This document shows positions 10,204-21,338 of a stretch of 64,000 bases of DNA, piece after piece. Each line of letters starts with the position of its first letter. Within the stretch, counting starts at the first letter, position 1. The position numbers and the translations under genes were made by a program. The DNA is from Viridothelium virens (taxonomy: Eukaryota > Ascomycota > Dothideomycetes > Trypetheliales > Trypetheliaceae), in contig ML991847.1 in assembly GCA_010094025.1 (NCBI GenBank), positions 1-64,000 of the forward strand, given 5' to 3'. Below the pieces are notes generated by a model that saw nothing but the letters and a program-made list of their open reading frames with translations, searched no databases and was not told the origin of the DNA.

Positions 10204-12491
10204 TGCCGTAGGAGGTGTTGCTAGAATCCCGGTATATATGTATTAATCCCTAAGCTCTTGCCGACGGTCTCTCGGGATGGCTTCCTCGAATGCTTCCGGG
10301 ACAACGAAACCCGAGGTGATTCAGGTGGTGGAAGCACGCCTATATCAGTCATAACATAGCGACCATTTCGTACGACGGTCTTTCAGCTGGTGGCAAATGT
10401 ACAGGTGAGGCGGCCGGTAGCTGGTCGATCACCACCACTTCCAGGTCAGATCAGTTCTGTGGTTGAGGTACGGCCCCACGAACTGCGAACACCAAAAGCA
10501 GATGCTGGAACCACGGTACAACAGAGAAGGGAATTATCCAAAGTAAACGAGCGAGATACTAAACGAAGGATGGAATTCGAGAAGGAAGAAGCAAAGGGAG
10601 GTACGGAGTACCAGAGCGGCACGAGAGTTCGTGGTAACAAAGGGTACCTGCGTGTGTCGTACTCGGGGAGGAGAAGCAGCAGGAGCGACACGAACAAAAC
10701 ATTGGCTAGGAAGTTCGGAGTGTCAAGCTCGGATTGGGCGAGGCAAAGATGCGCCAGTGATTATCGGCTTTAGGGAGAGTCTACCTGCCAGCCCACTTAG
10801 TCCACTTAGCCCAGAACTTGCCGCTTCCTAGACTCCTTCAGGAGTGATGCCCGGCCGTTGCAGGGTCTTTGGAAATTAATCCTCGGATCAGACTCTCCAA
10901 GAATAATATTGCCATCTCCTACCGCGCGGGCTCTTGAAACATGAAAAGCATAAAAAGCATATGAACTGAATCGCAACAGAGAATTGCTGACTGCACTCCA
11001 GAAATTCTGAAACAACTCCCCGGAAGGACGATTCGGGCTGTAGACGCGTCATTTACGCAGCAGTCAGGGCGAGACTTCGGCTGGCAGCACACCCACTCCA
11101 CTTGCCCAGACCAACTGCATGTCGTGCGCTTAATGCATACTAACTAAAGACAGGGTCTCCAAGGTCATTGCTGTGCGGCGAGTGGTTACATTGATTACGA
11201 TGTCCTGTATCATTCGGTTGCGCTCTCCGTAGCAATCGACACCGGCTCTCCGCTCGCATATGTTCATAAGCACCATCCGACGAACGACTTGGGGTAAGTC
11301 GTCCCTTACGGAATACCCGACTCTGCTTTCAGGTCGCTTTACCGATTTAGCTTGTTTGACGCTTGGCGGAGAGAGCCGAGAAGGCCTGTCCCGTCTCTCG
11401 GTAGGTCTCCGGATCTTACAATCATTTGTGGAGGACCAAGGGACTGCAGGATCGATGGGACCCCTAGCCAATCATTCTGGCCTGGGGATTCTGATGTTGA
11501 ATTGGTTGGAAAGACGAATACGCCCCTTTGCAGTGTGCGACGCTGGCTGCCACCAGAAAACAGAAGACTCTCTCCTCGATGCGTCGGCGAAAGACTAGAG
11601 GATATGCCTTCTGTGCTTCAGCATGTCTTCATTCTCCCCCTCATTTCCCCTGCTTGTCAATGCCTGTAAATTCTACCACTCTCCCTGCTAGAACTTTAAA
11701 GAATTTCATTCGGAAATGTAACCTCGATCCTAACACCGAAGATATTCAAAAGCTCTCGCTACGTGGGATACCCAGTTTTAAGTAGCCCTTTGATAAACCA
11801 AGAAAATAAAGAAGCCTGACAAACCAGCATTGTAAAGCATAGACCAGCGGCCGCCAAGAGTTTCTTATTTTCTCATCAAACTCAATCTTTGAACATTCCG
11901 CCGATCTCCCGATTTAGCAACAGTTCTTCAACATAACGTCTACCATAGCCTTGGTTGTGATTTAAGGAATTCTCCTTGCCCATATATCTTGTTGAGCAGC
12001 ACTATTCTCTCAAGCAGACGCCTCAAATTTCTTATGGGATTTTTTCGTATCGATCCCGCGTAAGGAAGGCCTGCGATTTTCAGGTAACATCCGATTGTAA
12101 TCGAACGAGCTCATGGAGTGTCCAAATACGGAAATTGAAAGCCGACTCGTTCACTTATACATCGTCAGGGCAAATTCAACTAAGCTCTCAGGATATGAAC
12201 AAAGGATTTGCATCTGCAGAGAAAGGACATCAAGCTATGGGACCGAATTGCAGACATAAAGGATTGGACGGCTCTCGTTACCTATGATATGATCAACATG
12301 TGATCAACACAAAGGCATATTCGTAAAGAGGCTGTTTATTCTAGTTGAAACCATTCTGTGATACATCTGATTGTGTCGAAAGCTCTGTCAACTTATTCAT
12401 GCTAGGGAATCATCTGGTGTAGATACCATTAGCCCCCCTCCAAAGGATCATGTCAATAGAGTCTGAAGGGCATCTCCCTAGTTTGAGCGCA
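10204..12491. other. 2.3-kb gene-poor stretch
   Basis: The left part should contain the promoter and perhaps an unseen signal-peptide exon of the SH3 protein. Its minus strand is pyrimidine-rich around 10450-10700 and a frame there starts MFVSLLLLLLPEY, but I could not find phase-compatible splice sites. The plus frame at 10390-10773 (127 codons) is purine-driven and low in complexity. Open frames at 11130-11785 are short and overlap on both strands. No RNA gene or repeat is recognised. Confidence 0.4.
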
Positions 12492-13154
12492 TTAGTCTCG
12501 AGAGTAGACGATGACAGTCGACGGCCAGCCCTTGCTCTCAAGTCGAATCTCTTCCAAGGCAGTTTTGGTCTTGTCCCACGGCACCTTGAACAAGCCACTG
12601 TTGATCTGGCATGTACGAATCTCTGCAACGTCGCGGTCGCCCTTGACATCTGCAATTTGTCGTAGAAGATCCCGCATCGCTGGGGCGGTTCGCTCCAAGA
12701 TAGCATTTGGTTTGTCCTTGGTCTTACCCCTTCCGCCGCTTGTGAAAAGGCATCCAATAAAGTGCTTGGGCGGATCATTTTCCTCACATGGTTCGATGAG
12801 GTATGCAGTTCCCCGTAGCTGTGTCGCCGAAGACTCCTTGCAATGCGCTTTGTATTTCTGGAAGGCCTTGGGGTACTGTTTCCGAAATGCAGCAGCTATG
12901 CCAGCTCCCCACGATCCTTCACAGTTGCAGGCATGGATGAGAACGCTGTTTTCAGGGGCATCAAAGATATCTCCCACCTGTTCCTCGATTTGCAAAAGCT
13001 GGGACTCACCGCCGTCGCTGCCTTGGTCAGGTTGGGTCCTTGTGTCTCTATTGAGCGAGGCTGTGTCATTTTCGACCAACTTCGTGGATTTGGTTGGCGG
13101 CTGCCCCGAATCGACTTCGTTCTCCAACTGAAGAGCCGTTCTTTTCGAGGCCAT
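12492..13154 (-). CDS. POA1: Macro-domain ADP-ribose 1''-phosphate phosphatase (Poa1-like)
   Basis: Single-exon gene, 220 aa. After a disordered N-terminus of about 55 residues comes a macro domain beginning QVGDIFDAPENSVLIHACN. The ligand-binding loop NCEGSWGAGIAAAF matches the Poa1 pattern (NCxGSWGxGIA), followed by YPKAF and HFIGCLFTS. Yeast Poa1 removes phosphate from ADP-ribose-1''-phosphate, a by-product of tRNA splicing, and macro domains can also bind or hydrolyse ADP-ribosyl groups. The ATG at 13154 is the first in the frame and gives a compact protein of family-like length. The C-terminus TVIVYSRD completes the last strand. Confidence 0.9.
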   Translation of the reverse strand: MASKRTALQLENEVDSGQPPTKSTKLVENDTASLNRDTRTQPDQGSDGGESQLLQIEEQVGDIFDAPENSVLIHACNCEGSWGAGIAAAFRKQYPKAFQKYKAHCKESSATQLRGTAYLIEPCEENDPPKHFIGCLFTSGGRGKTKDKPNAILERTAPAMRDLLRQIADVKGDRDVAEIRTCQINSGLFKVPWDKTKTALEEIRLESKGWPSTVIVYSRD

Positions 13155-13653
13155 GATGTTTTGTTTCCTCGTATCTTAACCAGTGATTTGCAGATGTGCT
13201 CGGCAGACTGGATAATTCGATAGAAGTTGAACGACCTGAGGAGGTGCTAAGAAGGATGGATGTCATAGTGATGAAGTAGAAATAGACATTGCCGGCCTTC
13301 AGAGGTTCCCTGGGAATCACTAAGAGAAAGGTAAATCACAACACAAGTCTCAAGGTGAGTGACATATGTGCAACACAAACCCAAGGAAATACAAATCAAA
13401 CTTTTTCCGAACTAATTCAGCCAGATTCGGCTTAGATGAAATAAGGGTAGACATGCAAATTGTTCCCAACCGTGGGCGCATTGGGATTTAAACGTAGCGT
13501 TCTGTACGTGGTGAGGAAAATTTACGGTATTGATTGGGCACTAACCAATCAGCGCTCGCTTGAAACAAAGCCATCCGGAACGATTCTTCGACCTCATCGA
13601 AGCTCCCTCGCAATAAGGTCCTCCATCCGTCCCCATCCTTCTCCACTTTCGTC
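13155..13653. promoter_or_regulatory. Divergent promoter region POA1 / RIP1
   Basis: About 500 bp between head-to-head genes, expected to hold both promoters. No specific site can be called with confidence. Confidence 0.5.
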
Positions 13654-14573
13654 ATGTCTCTTCTCCGCTCCTCTGGCAGCAATGCCGTGCGCCAATGCGT
13701 ACGGCAACCGCAATTACCCAGTCTACGAGCCTCGACCGTCGCCCTCCAGCAAAGACGTAATCTTGCCGAAATGACCCAGACGTCTTCGTTCGACAGCCCA
13801 TTCAAGGGCGCAGGCGGCGGTCCCACCCACAATATCCCAGACTTCAGCAAATACAGGAGCAGCCGTAGTGGGACGGGAAACAAGGTCTTTCAATACTTCA
13901 TGGTAGGAGCGTTTGGGGGAATTACGGCGCTGGGTGCAAAGGCTACGGTCCAAGGTATGCAGTCCCCGCGAAAAGACTGGCCTTCAAGGAGGCTGGACAG
14001 CAGTACCTGGGTTGGATAGACCGCTGAGAGCAAAAACTACAGACTTCCTCGTGAACATGTCTGCTTCTGCAGATGTGCTTGCGCAAGCTAAGGTTGAAAT
14101 CGACCTCAGCACCATTCCAGAGGGCAAGAACGTAGGTATTTCGATTGGCGATTCGGGATAACTACTAAACATCGCTGTAGGTCATCATCAAATGGCGAGG
14201 CAAACCCGTTTTCATCCGACACCGGACCGGCGATGAGATCAAAGAAGCCGAAGACGCCAAATGGGAATCTCTAAGAGATCCGCAACCTGATTCGGATCGC
14301 GTCAAGAAGCCTGAGTGGTTGATCATGTTAGGTATGGCAGACAGATGGAAAGCTATGCAAATGCTCTATGGGCGCTAATCGATGCTTACAGGTGTTTGTA
14401 CGCACTTGGGGTGCGTGCCCATCGGTGAAGCAGGTGACTTTGGAGGCTGGTTCTGTCCTTGCCATGGTTCTCATTACGACATTTCTGGACGGGTAAGAAA
14501 GGGACCGGCACCACTCAACCTTGAGGTACCACAATACGACTTCCCTGACGAAGAGAACCTTGTCATTGGTTAG
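13654..14573 (+). CDS. RIP1: Rieske iron-sulfur subunit of mitochondrial complex III
   Basis: Transfers electrons from ubiquinol to cytochrome c1 in the bc1 complex. Four exons: 13654-13954, 14043-14131, 14181-14331 and 14392-14573, giving 240 aa. The N-terminal Arg/Ser/Gln-rich leader is a mitochondrial presequence. [18 protein letters not shown] is the single membrane helix and [14 protein letters not shown] the flexible hinge. The [2Fe-2S] cluster is held by CTHLGC (about 183-188) and CPCHGSH (about 202-208), with Cys and His ligands and the disulfide cysteines all present. The tail [14 protein letters not shown] is typical. Each splice junction restores conserved sequence (for example DFLVN after the first intron and CTHLGC after the third). 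Confidence 0.96.
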
Positions 14574-14796
14574 GACGTTTCAATAATATAGACCCAAAAT
14601 TGCGGTAATCCGCAGCAATGAGCTTGTTCAGAATCCGCGCATCTATATTACAAGGAGCAGGACAGCTCAATTTCAATTGCTGTAAATTAGAGAACTACTT
14701 TTAGCATTTAGAAGCGGTATCATTTCCTCCACTGTGCAATATATTACAACAACGTACTTCAACTTCTTACATTGCCTCATGAACCATTAAGTTTGC

Positions 14797-15796
14797 TCAG
14801 GGGGCAAGATAACTAGCCATTGCATCCACAGCGTCCCCAAACTTTGCGCTTTCAATCAAAACCATGTGTCCCTGGGGCTCGATGCCCAGTTCCTGGAAAG
14901 CTCGTTTGCAGTCTGGCCCTCCTTCGCCCTGCTTCGTGAAGTCGTAATTCCCCCATCCAGCTGCAAAACGATGTAAGACTTCATCCTCGGGGTGGAAATA
15001 GAAATTCTCGTCACCCTCGCTCTGCTTTCTTCGTTTCTTGCTGGAGCGTCCCCCGTCTTGGTTGAGCTCCGAGGCCTTCTCCGTGTACGTTTGAGAGACA
15101 ATGAGGTAATGCGAGAATGAGAAAGGCTCGTTTTCTTCAAGTGCACTTGAGATCTCTTCTGTAAGCATTCTGTACATGGGTGGGACAATCTGGACAGGCA
15201 TGTTCCTCAGTCGATCTGTCAAAATCAGGCCAACTTGTGCTTTCGATGCTGGTGAAAGCAATTCTGGAAGATGTGATAGGGATGGTACACTGGATGCTTT
15301 CTGGCTCAAATACTGGTTCAATTGTTGGATCTCCGGTCTCTCCTACATCGAGTTAGCATTAATTATTGAATGGTGATCGCTCAAACTCCGTACGCGGTGT
15401 TCGTGCAAGTTGATTGCCGTCAAGAACGCATAAGGATCTTCTTCGTTGATCGCATCTTCATCACCGGGTACTTTGACAGTCGACCCAAGCAAAGGTTGCG
15501 AAAGAATGAGCTCGACTAGAGCTGTGAGGTCGAATAATGATGAATCGGCATCGAACAGGATCTGAAGTAACCTTTTCAACCCATGAAAGTCATGTTCTGG
15601 TTGTGGATCGAAGAACTCGAAATCGACATCCAACGTTTCTATCTCCTTTGCCACAGCATTAATACAATTGCTATCGATACGTCTTGTTTAGTATCTGTCG
15701 TACCTCGTCGCTACTTTCATCATCTTGCTCGTTCCTTTTGACCGATGTAGCACCTGTGGGCGCTTCAGGATCTCTATTACGCTTTGCCTTTACCAT
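14797..15796 (-). CDS. BCP1: BCP1/BCCIP-family protein
   Basis: Nuclear BCCIP homologue; in yeast Bcp1 is a chaperone for Rpl23 and is needed for Mss4 nuclear export. Minus-strand exons 15796-15704, 15645-15394 and 15342-14797 give 296 aa. A charged N-terminus (MVKAKRNRDPEAP and an acidic stretch) precedes VDFEFFDPQPEHDFHGLK, the strongest family signature. LVELILSQPLLGSTVKV and DPYAFLTAINL follow. The C-terminal half contains VPPMYRMLTEEI and FYFHPEDEVLHRFA with a basic SSKKRRKQ patch that could be a nuclear localisation signal. Exon 1 was found by extending upstream to a GT donor at 15703 and an ATG that give the expected acidic leader. It shares a short upstream region with GUA1. Confidence 0.92.
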
Positions 15797-16082
15797 TTCG
15801 ATATGATGGTAGTAATTCTAATTATCAGGTATAGTCCTATTCAGCTGACCTCATCGAACCTGTCTTGTATCTCATACTCCGATACTAGAACAAATATCTT
15901 CGAGTCCCCGGAGGCCTTTAAAAATTGAGTCCTGAGTACTTTAGCGACGCGCTAAGCCTACGGTATCGATAAGGAAAAGTCCATTTCCAAATATAACGTA
16001 GAGTACCTGAGATTCGCATTCAACAACACAATTTTTTCGTGCAGCCACCTTTTCCCTACTCGTAATAAACTCTCTTTATATT
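15797..16082. promoter_or_regulatory. Short divergent promoter BCP1 / GUA1
   Basis: Only 286 bp separate the start codons of BCP1 (minus) and GUA1 (plus). Both serve growth-linked pathways (ribosome assembly and GMP synthesis), so co-regulation is plausible but not shown. No defined site is called. Confidence 0.5.
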
Positions 16083-17762
16083 ATGGCTACTGATGGAGAG
16101 CTACCTCCGGAACCTCACCAAGTATTTGACACTATCTTAGTGTTAGACTTCGGGTCTCAATATTCTCACTTGATCACGCGTCGACTACGCGAACTCAATG
16201 TCTATTCTGAAATGTTACCATGCACGCAGAGGATCGCTGACCTCAGTTGGAAGCCAAAAGGTATCATATTGTCTGGTGGACCATATTCTGTATACCAAAA
16301 TGACGCTCCCCATGTCGATTCAGCGGTATTTCAACTTGGCGTCCCTGTGCTTGGTATATGTTATGGACTTCAGGAGATTGCGTGGTACTACGAGCAGACT
16401 AATGTTCTCGCTGGTGAAAAGCGTGAATATGGACATTCCAAAGTCAACGTGGCACGCCATGCCGGGCTGGCCGAGCATATCGACAAACTCTTTGATCAGA
16501 TAGAGGACAATATGACCGCTTGGATGTCGCACGGGGACAAGCTTTCACACCTTCCAGAGCACTTCGTGACGGTAGCATACACATCGAATGCTCCATTTGC
16601 CGGCATCGCGCATGCCAGAGAGAGACTCTACGGCATTCAATTTCACCCCGAAGTCACTCACACTCCAGAGGGCAAGGTATTGCTCAAAAACTTCGCCGTG
16701 AGCATTTGCCAAGCAAAGACAGATTGGACGATGGGAAGATTCGTGGACAAAGAGATCGCTCGAATCAAAGCGTTAGTTGGAGAAAAAGGGCAAGTAATTG
16801 GTGCAGTCAGCGGAGGCGTTGATTCAACCGTGGCAGCAACATTGATGCAACAGGCCATCGGCGATAGATTCCATGCCGTGTTGGTTGATACTGGGTTGCT
16901 ACGCCTCAATGAAGCAGAAACAGTCAAGAAGACAATGTCAAGGGATCTCAATATCAATCTTGCTGTCGTTGACGCTGCAGACCTTTTCCTCTCTCGACTC
17001 AAAGGTGTGACAGATGATCCTGAGAAGAAACGAAAGATAATCGGCAACACGTTTATTGAAGTTTTTCAGGAGAAGGCTAAAAAGATAGCTGCGGAAGCGG
17101 CTGGATCACCACAAGCGGGCGAGATCGAATGGCTGCTTCAAGGAACGCTCTACCCAGATGTAATAGAAAGCATATCTTTTAAAGGCCCCAGTGCTACCAT
17201 CAAGACCCATCACAACGTTGGTGGTCTCCCAGCCACCATGAACCTCAGACTTATTGAGCCTCTCAGAGAACTCTTCAAAGACGAAGTAAGAGTACTCGGA
17301 AAAGAGCTTGGAGTGCCCGAAGAACACGTGTGGAGACACCCATTTCCAGGTCCTGGCCTTGCTATCCGGATCCTGGGCGAAGTTACACCCGAACAACTTC
17401 GTATTGCCCGGGAGGCTGATCATATTTTCATCACTGAGATCCAGGCGGCTGGCCTTTACAAAAAGATTAGCCAAGCTTATGCAGCATTGCTACCCGTCAA
17501 GGCTGTAGGGGTCATGGGTGACAAGCGGGTACATAGTCAGGTCATTGCCTTGAGAGCAGTCGAAACTACGGACTTCATGACGGCAGATTCTTTCGAATTT
17601 AAGCACACTTTCTTGAAGCGAGTCAGTAACCGGATTGTGAACGAGGTTGACGGTGTTTGTCGGGTCTCATACGATAGTATGTTCCCTATTAGCACGACAA
17701 GGACGATCACTGACAAGACCACAGTTACAAGCAAACCTCCGGGTACGATTGAAATGGAATAG
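16083..17762 (+). CDS. GUA1: GMP synthase (glutamine-hydrolysing)
   Basis: Converts XMP, ATP and glutamine to GMP, the last step of guanine nucleotide synthesis. The class I glutaminase domain has [11 protein letters not shown], the nucleophile Cys in GICYGLQ (about residue 93) and IQFHPEVTH for the catalytic His and Glu. The ATP-pyrophosphatase P-loop is [12 protein letters not shown] (about residue 240). The C-terminal dimerisation domain contains [16 protein letters not shown] 48-bp GT-AG intron (17677-17724) is stop-free and a multiple of three, so the unspliced frame reads through as 559 aa. Removing it restores the conserved ending [16 protein letters not shown] and gives 543 aa. Exons are 16083-17676 and 17725-17762. 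The start is the first ATG after a leader with stops. Confidence 0.96.
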   Translation: MATDGELPPEPHQVFDTILVLDFGSQYSHLITRRLRELNVYSEMLPCTQRIADLSWKPKGIILSGGPYSVYQNDAPHVDSAVFQLGVPVLGICYGLQEIAWYYEQTNVLAGEKREYGHSKVNVARHAGLAEHIDKLFDQIEDNMTAWMSHGDKLSHLPEHFVTVAYTSNAPFAGIAHARERLYGIQFHPEVTHTPEGKVLLKNFAVSICQAKTDWTMGRFVDKEIARIKALVGEKGQVIGAVSGGVDSTVAATLMQQAIGDRFHAVLVDTGLLRLNEAETVKKTMSRDLNINLAVVDAADLFLSRLKGVTDDPEKKRKIIGNTFIEVFQEKAKKIAAEAAGSPQAGEIEWLLQGTLYPDVIESISFKGPSATIKTHHNVGGLPATMNLRLIEPLRELFKDEVRVLGKELGVPEEHVWRHPFPGPGLAIRILGEVTPEQLRIAREADHIFITEIQAAGLYKKISQAYAALLPVKAVGVMGDKRVHSQVIALRAVETTDFMTADSFEFKHTFLKRVSNRIVNEVDGVCRVSYDSMFPISTTRTITDKTTVTSKPPGTIEME

Positions 17763-18132
17763 ATAAAAATATTTTGGTTGGCCTTAACGGGCACGCATTA
17801 GATGGCATTGGATGACATCGCAGAAAACGACCGGAGTTGACTGGTTCAGAGAATTGATACCCAATTTCGACATTACAAGTAATACAATAGCATAGAGCTA
17901 CGCACATATTTTGGACTTCAAAAGTGATCGGCGATGAAGAGATTGGAAGTTGATGAAGGTCGCGCGACATTGTATGCCCCACTGACGTCATGCGCACTTT
18001 GCATGATGGCATTTTCACAGTAGCCTAAACTCCCATCATCCATCAACGCTTTATCCCATCCTCAATTCTTCAGAGTCGCATATCCCTGATCATTCACCCC
18101 ATCCTCTCTAGAATATTTCAACAGCGGTAACC
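17763..18132. other. Intergenic region
   Basis: About 370 bp between GUA1 and the small gene at 18133, holding the former's 3' end and the latter's promoter. No feature is recognised. Confidence 0.4.
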
Positions 18133-18619
18133 ATGAGCGGCACATCCAATGTCGGTAGTAGCCACGTCTACGAAGCCGGTGATCAGGTTTGTTTTTTTCG
18201 CGTCCAGCAGTTTACTTTGAGTGACCACTGACCCATGTAGCGAAACTACAAGGATTCTGAAATAAATGACGCGGAGAGGTATAAGGAGGGTAAACCCAAT
18301 TCTCACCTCGCGAACGATTCGAGTAAGTCACGGATTCCTCTATCCCAAAAAATCTCAAAGCATCTATGTCAGGGTTCACTGACTTATCTCAATAGAGGAT
18401 GAGCGAACCATTGCCAATAAGCTAGCGCGAGAGGAGAAGCGCGAGAAAGAGGGAGAGGCGCAAGACTTCGAGACCACACAATCAAAGAAAGATTCTACCT
18501 TGCCCGCCAAGACTCACGGCAATGAACCAAGCAAGGGCGCTAAGATAGATCAGGAGCTCAGGGAGGAAGAGGAAGAGTTGTTGAAGAAGAAGGGTGCTTG
18601 GGGAAGCAAACAACAGTGA
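18133..18619 (+). CDS. Small conserved charged fungal protein, function unknown
   Basis: Three exons (18133-18186, 18241-18322, 18396-18619) encode 119 residues. The start MSGTSNVGSSHVYEAGDQRN is followed by EGKPNSHLANDSKDERTIA, then a Lys/Glu-rich segment likely to form helix (KLAREEKREKEG), then LPAKTHGNEPSKGAKID and an acidic helix. I recall proteins of this layout across filamentous ascomycetes, annotated only as hypothetical. Phase is kept at both junctions (cag|cga; a|ag), and both introns have GT-AG ends. No domain, signal peptide or membrane segment is seen. It may be a stress-related disordered protein, but that is a guess. Confidence 0.78.
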
Positions 18620-19013
18620 GCGAGCATGCGCATAGTATATTGGCGAGCGAGTCTGGAATACATTCACGGACTGCATACTAGATAAACAGAGCAAATGAAT
18701 GTATTACGAATTTGGGACGAGCCAGTCATGTAATCTGTTATTAAACGAAAATTTGTCCATGTCTTGAATTTGTCTCCTAACGCAATACCAAAGAAGTGAA
18801 TCTCCGATACAAGTAATCACCACAGCGCCACCAGGATGCTGAGCACTAATCGATTAGTCTTCAAGTCTGTAATATGAATAATGCGGCACGGTAGCGGGGT
18901 CATGTCACCCCACGTTAGGTAGGTATGTATGAAGGGAGCTTTGCTGCCCTTTATTTCTTGGATGCTGTCACCATTTCATTTCATTTGCACTTCACCTTCG
19001 CCATTGCTTCAAG
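18620..19013. other. Intergenic region
   Basis: About 390 bp between the small charged-protein gene and the tautomerase gene. It contains an AGGTAGGTATG-like stretch near 18915 similar to half of the palindrome at 3851. No gene is seen. Confidence 0.4.
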
Positions 19014-19600
19014 ATGCCTATGTGGGAAGTGGAGCACGGCTGCACTCTGACACCGTCACAGAAAGATGACTTGGCAGAAGCAATTACAAAGATCTATGCC
19101 GAGCAATTTGCTACCCCACGCATATTAGTCAATATTCGATTCACAGACATCTCGCAACAATCTACGTACGTCGCGGGCAAGCGGGTATGTCTAGCATCTG
19201 CACCATTCTAGTTCGGCGCCAAAAACTTACGATCTTGCGTTAGCGGCACAACAATCGCATCTTGGCCTTCGTTCGGCCCTCGCCTACTCGAACGCGGGCC
19301 GAGTATAATAAACTCTGTCAACATATTCAAGAAGCTTGGGATGAAGTCATCGCCTCTTTACCTCAACATCCTTTCAATAGAGCCGAGCGGACCGCGGGGG
19401 ATGAGAAGGAGCTAAGGACGATATTTATCATGCCGGTTATTGGTGCTGGAAGGGAGGTGGTGTTTGAACTTCCTGAAGGGGGCAAAGAACAGGAATGGTA
19501 CAGAGAGAATATGATGGCGTTTGAAAAGAGAGCGGCTGAAGGGGATGAAGAAGTGAGTGATATGATCAAGGACATCAAGGACCGGAATCTGCTGAACTAA
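19014..19600 (+). CDS. Tautomerase-superfamily protein (cis-CaaD-like)
   Basis: Two exons, 19014-19184 and 19244-19600, encode 175 aa. The protein begins MPMWEVEHGCTLTPSQKDDL; after Met removal the N-terminal Pro is the catalytic base of this superfamily. The length (two beta-alpha-beta halves), the internal VNIRFTDI strand and the C-terminal GKEQEWYREN motif resemble the cis-3-chloroacrylic acid dehalogenase-like group found in many fungi. The true substrate is unknown, and dehalogenase activity should not be assumed. The splice joins GKR to RHNNRILAFVRP with phase kept. It converges with the aldo-keto reductase gene downstream (about 290 bp apart). Confidence 0.85.
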
Positions 19601-19886
19601 GCGGAGTATCTATGGAAGAAGTAAGGGTTGTCGACTTTCATCTGTGCTGCGTTCTGACTTTAGGTCGACAAAGATCCAATAGATTGCTCAAAAATGAGTC
19701 AAAGTTCCATGAAACACATAGATTTTGGTGTTTCACGTGAAGCGCAACTAAGAATACAAGGTTGAGATGAGACAACGTTGCTTTCTCCACTCACACTCGA
19801 ACAGCCGCCGGCCAATCTCTACACATTAATACAACTTTGACAGCGGGGTTGACATTTATGTCTGACGTGGCTTCAGAGGCTGTATC

Positions 19887-21338
19887 CTAGTCAGCAAACA
19901 TGGATAGATGGTCTGCCGGGGTATGAATGCCTACCGCAACCTTTGGAACGGTGTCAATCTTTGCCGCGAGCTTAGCCATGAACACATCCTGCCCCGTTAG
20001 ATTGACATCCCATGGCACACCTTGGAATAAGAATGAATAAGGGAAGCCGGGATCAAAGTCGTTGGCTTTTTCGATTTCGTCGATATCTTCCTTGGTTAGT
20101 TCAATCCTCAAGGCTTCAATGTTCCCCTTGAGATGGTCAATCTTGCGACCGCCGACAATAGGAAACACGTAGGGTGTCTTGTGCATGACATATGCCAAAG
20201 CCTATAAGAGGTTTAGGAGAATTGTTAACTCGAATGCCAAGAGAAATCGAAACTCACGATGCTGGTAATCAGGGTATTCTTCTTCTTCGCAATAGTCTCG
20301 AGAGCTTTTGATACTTTCTTGTCCGCATCACTGGCACCTCCCATTTGTCGGCCTTCTCCTTTGGTTCTTTCTTGCTCAGCTTCAGACTTAAAGCCGCCTC
20401 GACCAAGAGCACCCCACGGTGCGAGACCCATGCCTTCCTCTTGACACATAGGGATGATTTCACGCTCCATGTCCCGTTTAGAAGCGGACCACCAGCCTTG
20501 GTAGACGACAAAGGGAGCCATACCATGGCTGCGTGCATCTGTTCTTCAAGTCAATGTGGTTGCATGATTGTCGTTGACTAGTCGGGACTGACATTCATTT
20601 GCCTTGCTAACAATCCACGCGGGAGTATCACTGACACCAAGATAGAGCACCTTTCCGGACAAGACCAGCTGGTTCAAGCCTCGCATCACTTCGGAAACGC
20701 TGGTTGTAAAGTCCCACCAGTGGACGTAGAGCTGGGCTGTCATTAGCGAGAATATGCAATTGTCAATTGGGAAGGCTGAAACGTACCACATCGATATAAT
20801 CAGTCTGAAGTTTCTTCAAGCTGCCCTCAAGCGACAAGTGCAGGCTCTTAACATTGTTTCCGAAGAGGTTGCTCTTGATCCCGGTTCGACGTCCCATCTT
20901 GAAATCGGAAGTATATTTAGTTGCAATGACCATTTCGTCGCGGACACCTCGGCTTGCCATCCACTCGCCAAGCCAAGTCTCGGATTCCTCATTTTGATAG
21001 CCATTGGCCCTAGACCAAGTCAGCGTTAACCTCAATCCTGACTCTATCGAAACTCGGAAAAGACCTACGTGTCAATGAAATTGCCACCCTGATCATAGAA
21101 ATAGTCAAGCATTTCAAAAGCAGTCTCTTTGCTGCATTCGCCCATGAGGGGTTTCCTGACGGACCAATTAGTTCTGATAAGGATGCCGTACTGGCCTTGC
21201 GATGTAGACTTACCAAGCCTCACCGAAGTTCATTGCCCCTAAACACAATGGAGAAACCTTCACTGCTGCTGAAGGGGACAAGGTGCGGTGATAACCAAGG
21301 GCAGACTTTGGTTCGGGGGCTGGAGGAAGGAAAGACAT
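19887..21338 (-). CDS. Aldo-keto reductase, aryl-alcohol dehydrogenase / NorA-like
   Basis: NADPH-dependent (beta/alpha)8 oxidoreductase of the AAD/norsolorinic-acid-reductase-like family. Six minus-strand exons: 21338-21214, 21155-21069, 21009-20787, 20731-20593, 20538-20258 and 20201-19887 (389 aa). The N-terminus has [15 protein letters not shown]. The tetrad is visible as Asp in NFIDTANGYQ, Tyr in the same segment, Lys in [10 protein letters not shown] and His in [26 protein letters not shown] is restored by the fourth junction, and [10 protein letters not shown] near the C-terminus contributes to cofactor binding. All five introns are 51-60 bp and phase is kept throughout. No polyketide or other biosynthetic genes lie nearby, so a toxin-pathway role is not supported. 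Confidence 0.92.

Noticed and set aside
10230-10360. Minus-strand frame MTDIGVLPPPESPRVSL as a 5' exon of the SH3 protein
   Set aside because: It is in a different phase from the downstream exon, is not signal-peptide-like, and ends in a stop before the ATG at 10203.
19887-21338. Aldo-keto reductase as part of a secondary-metabolite cluster (NorA-like)
   Set aside because: No polyketide synthase, NRPS, P450 set or pathway regulator nearby; neighbours are housekeeping genes.
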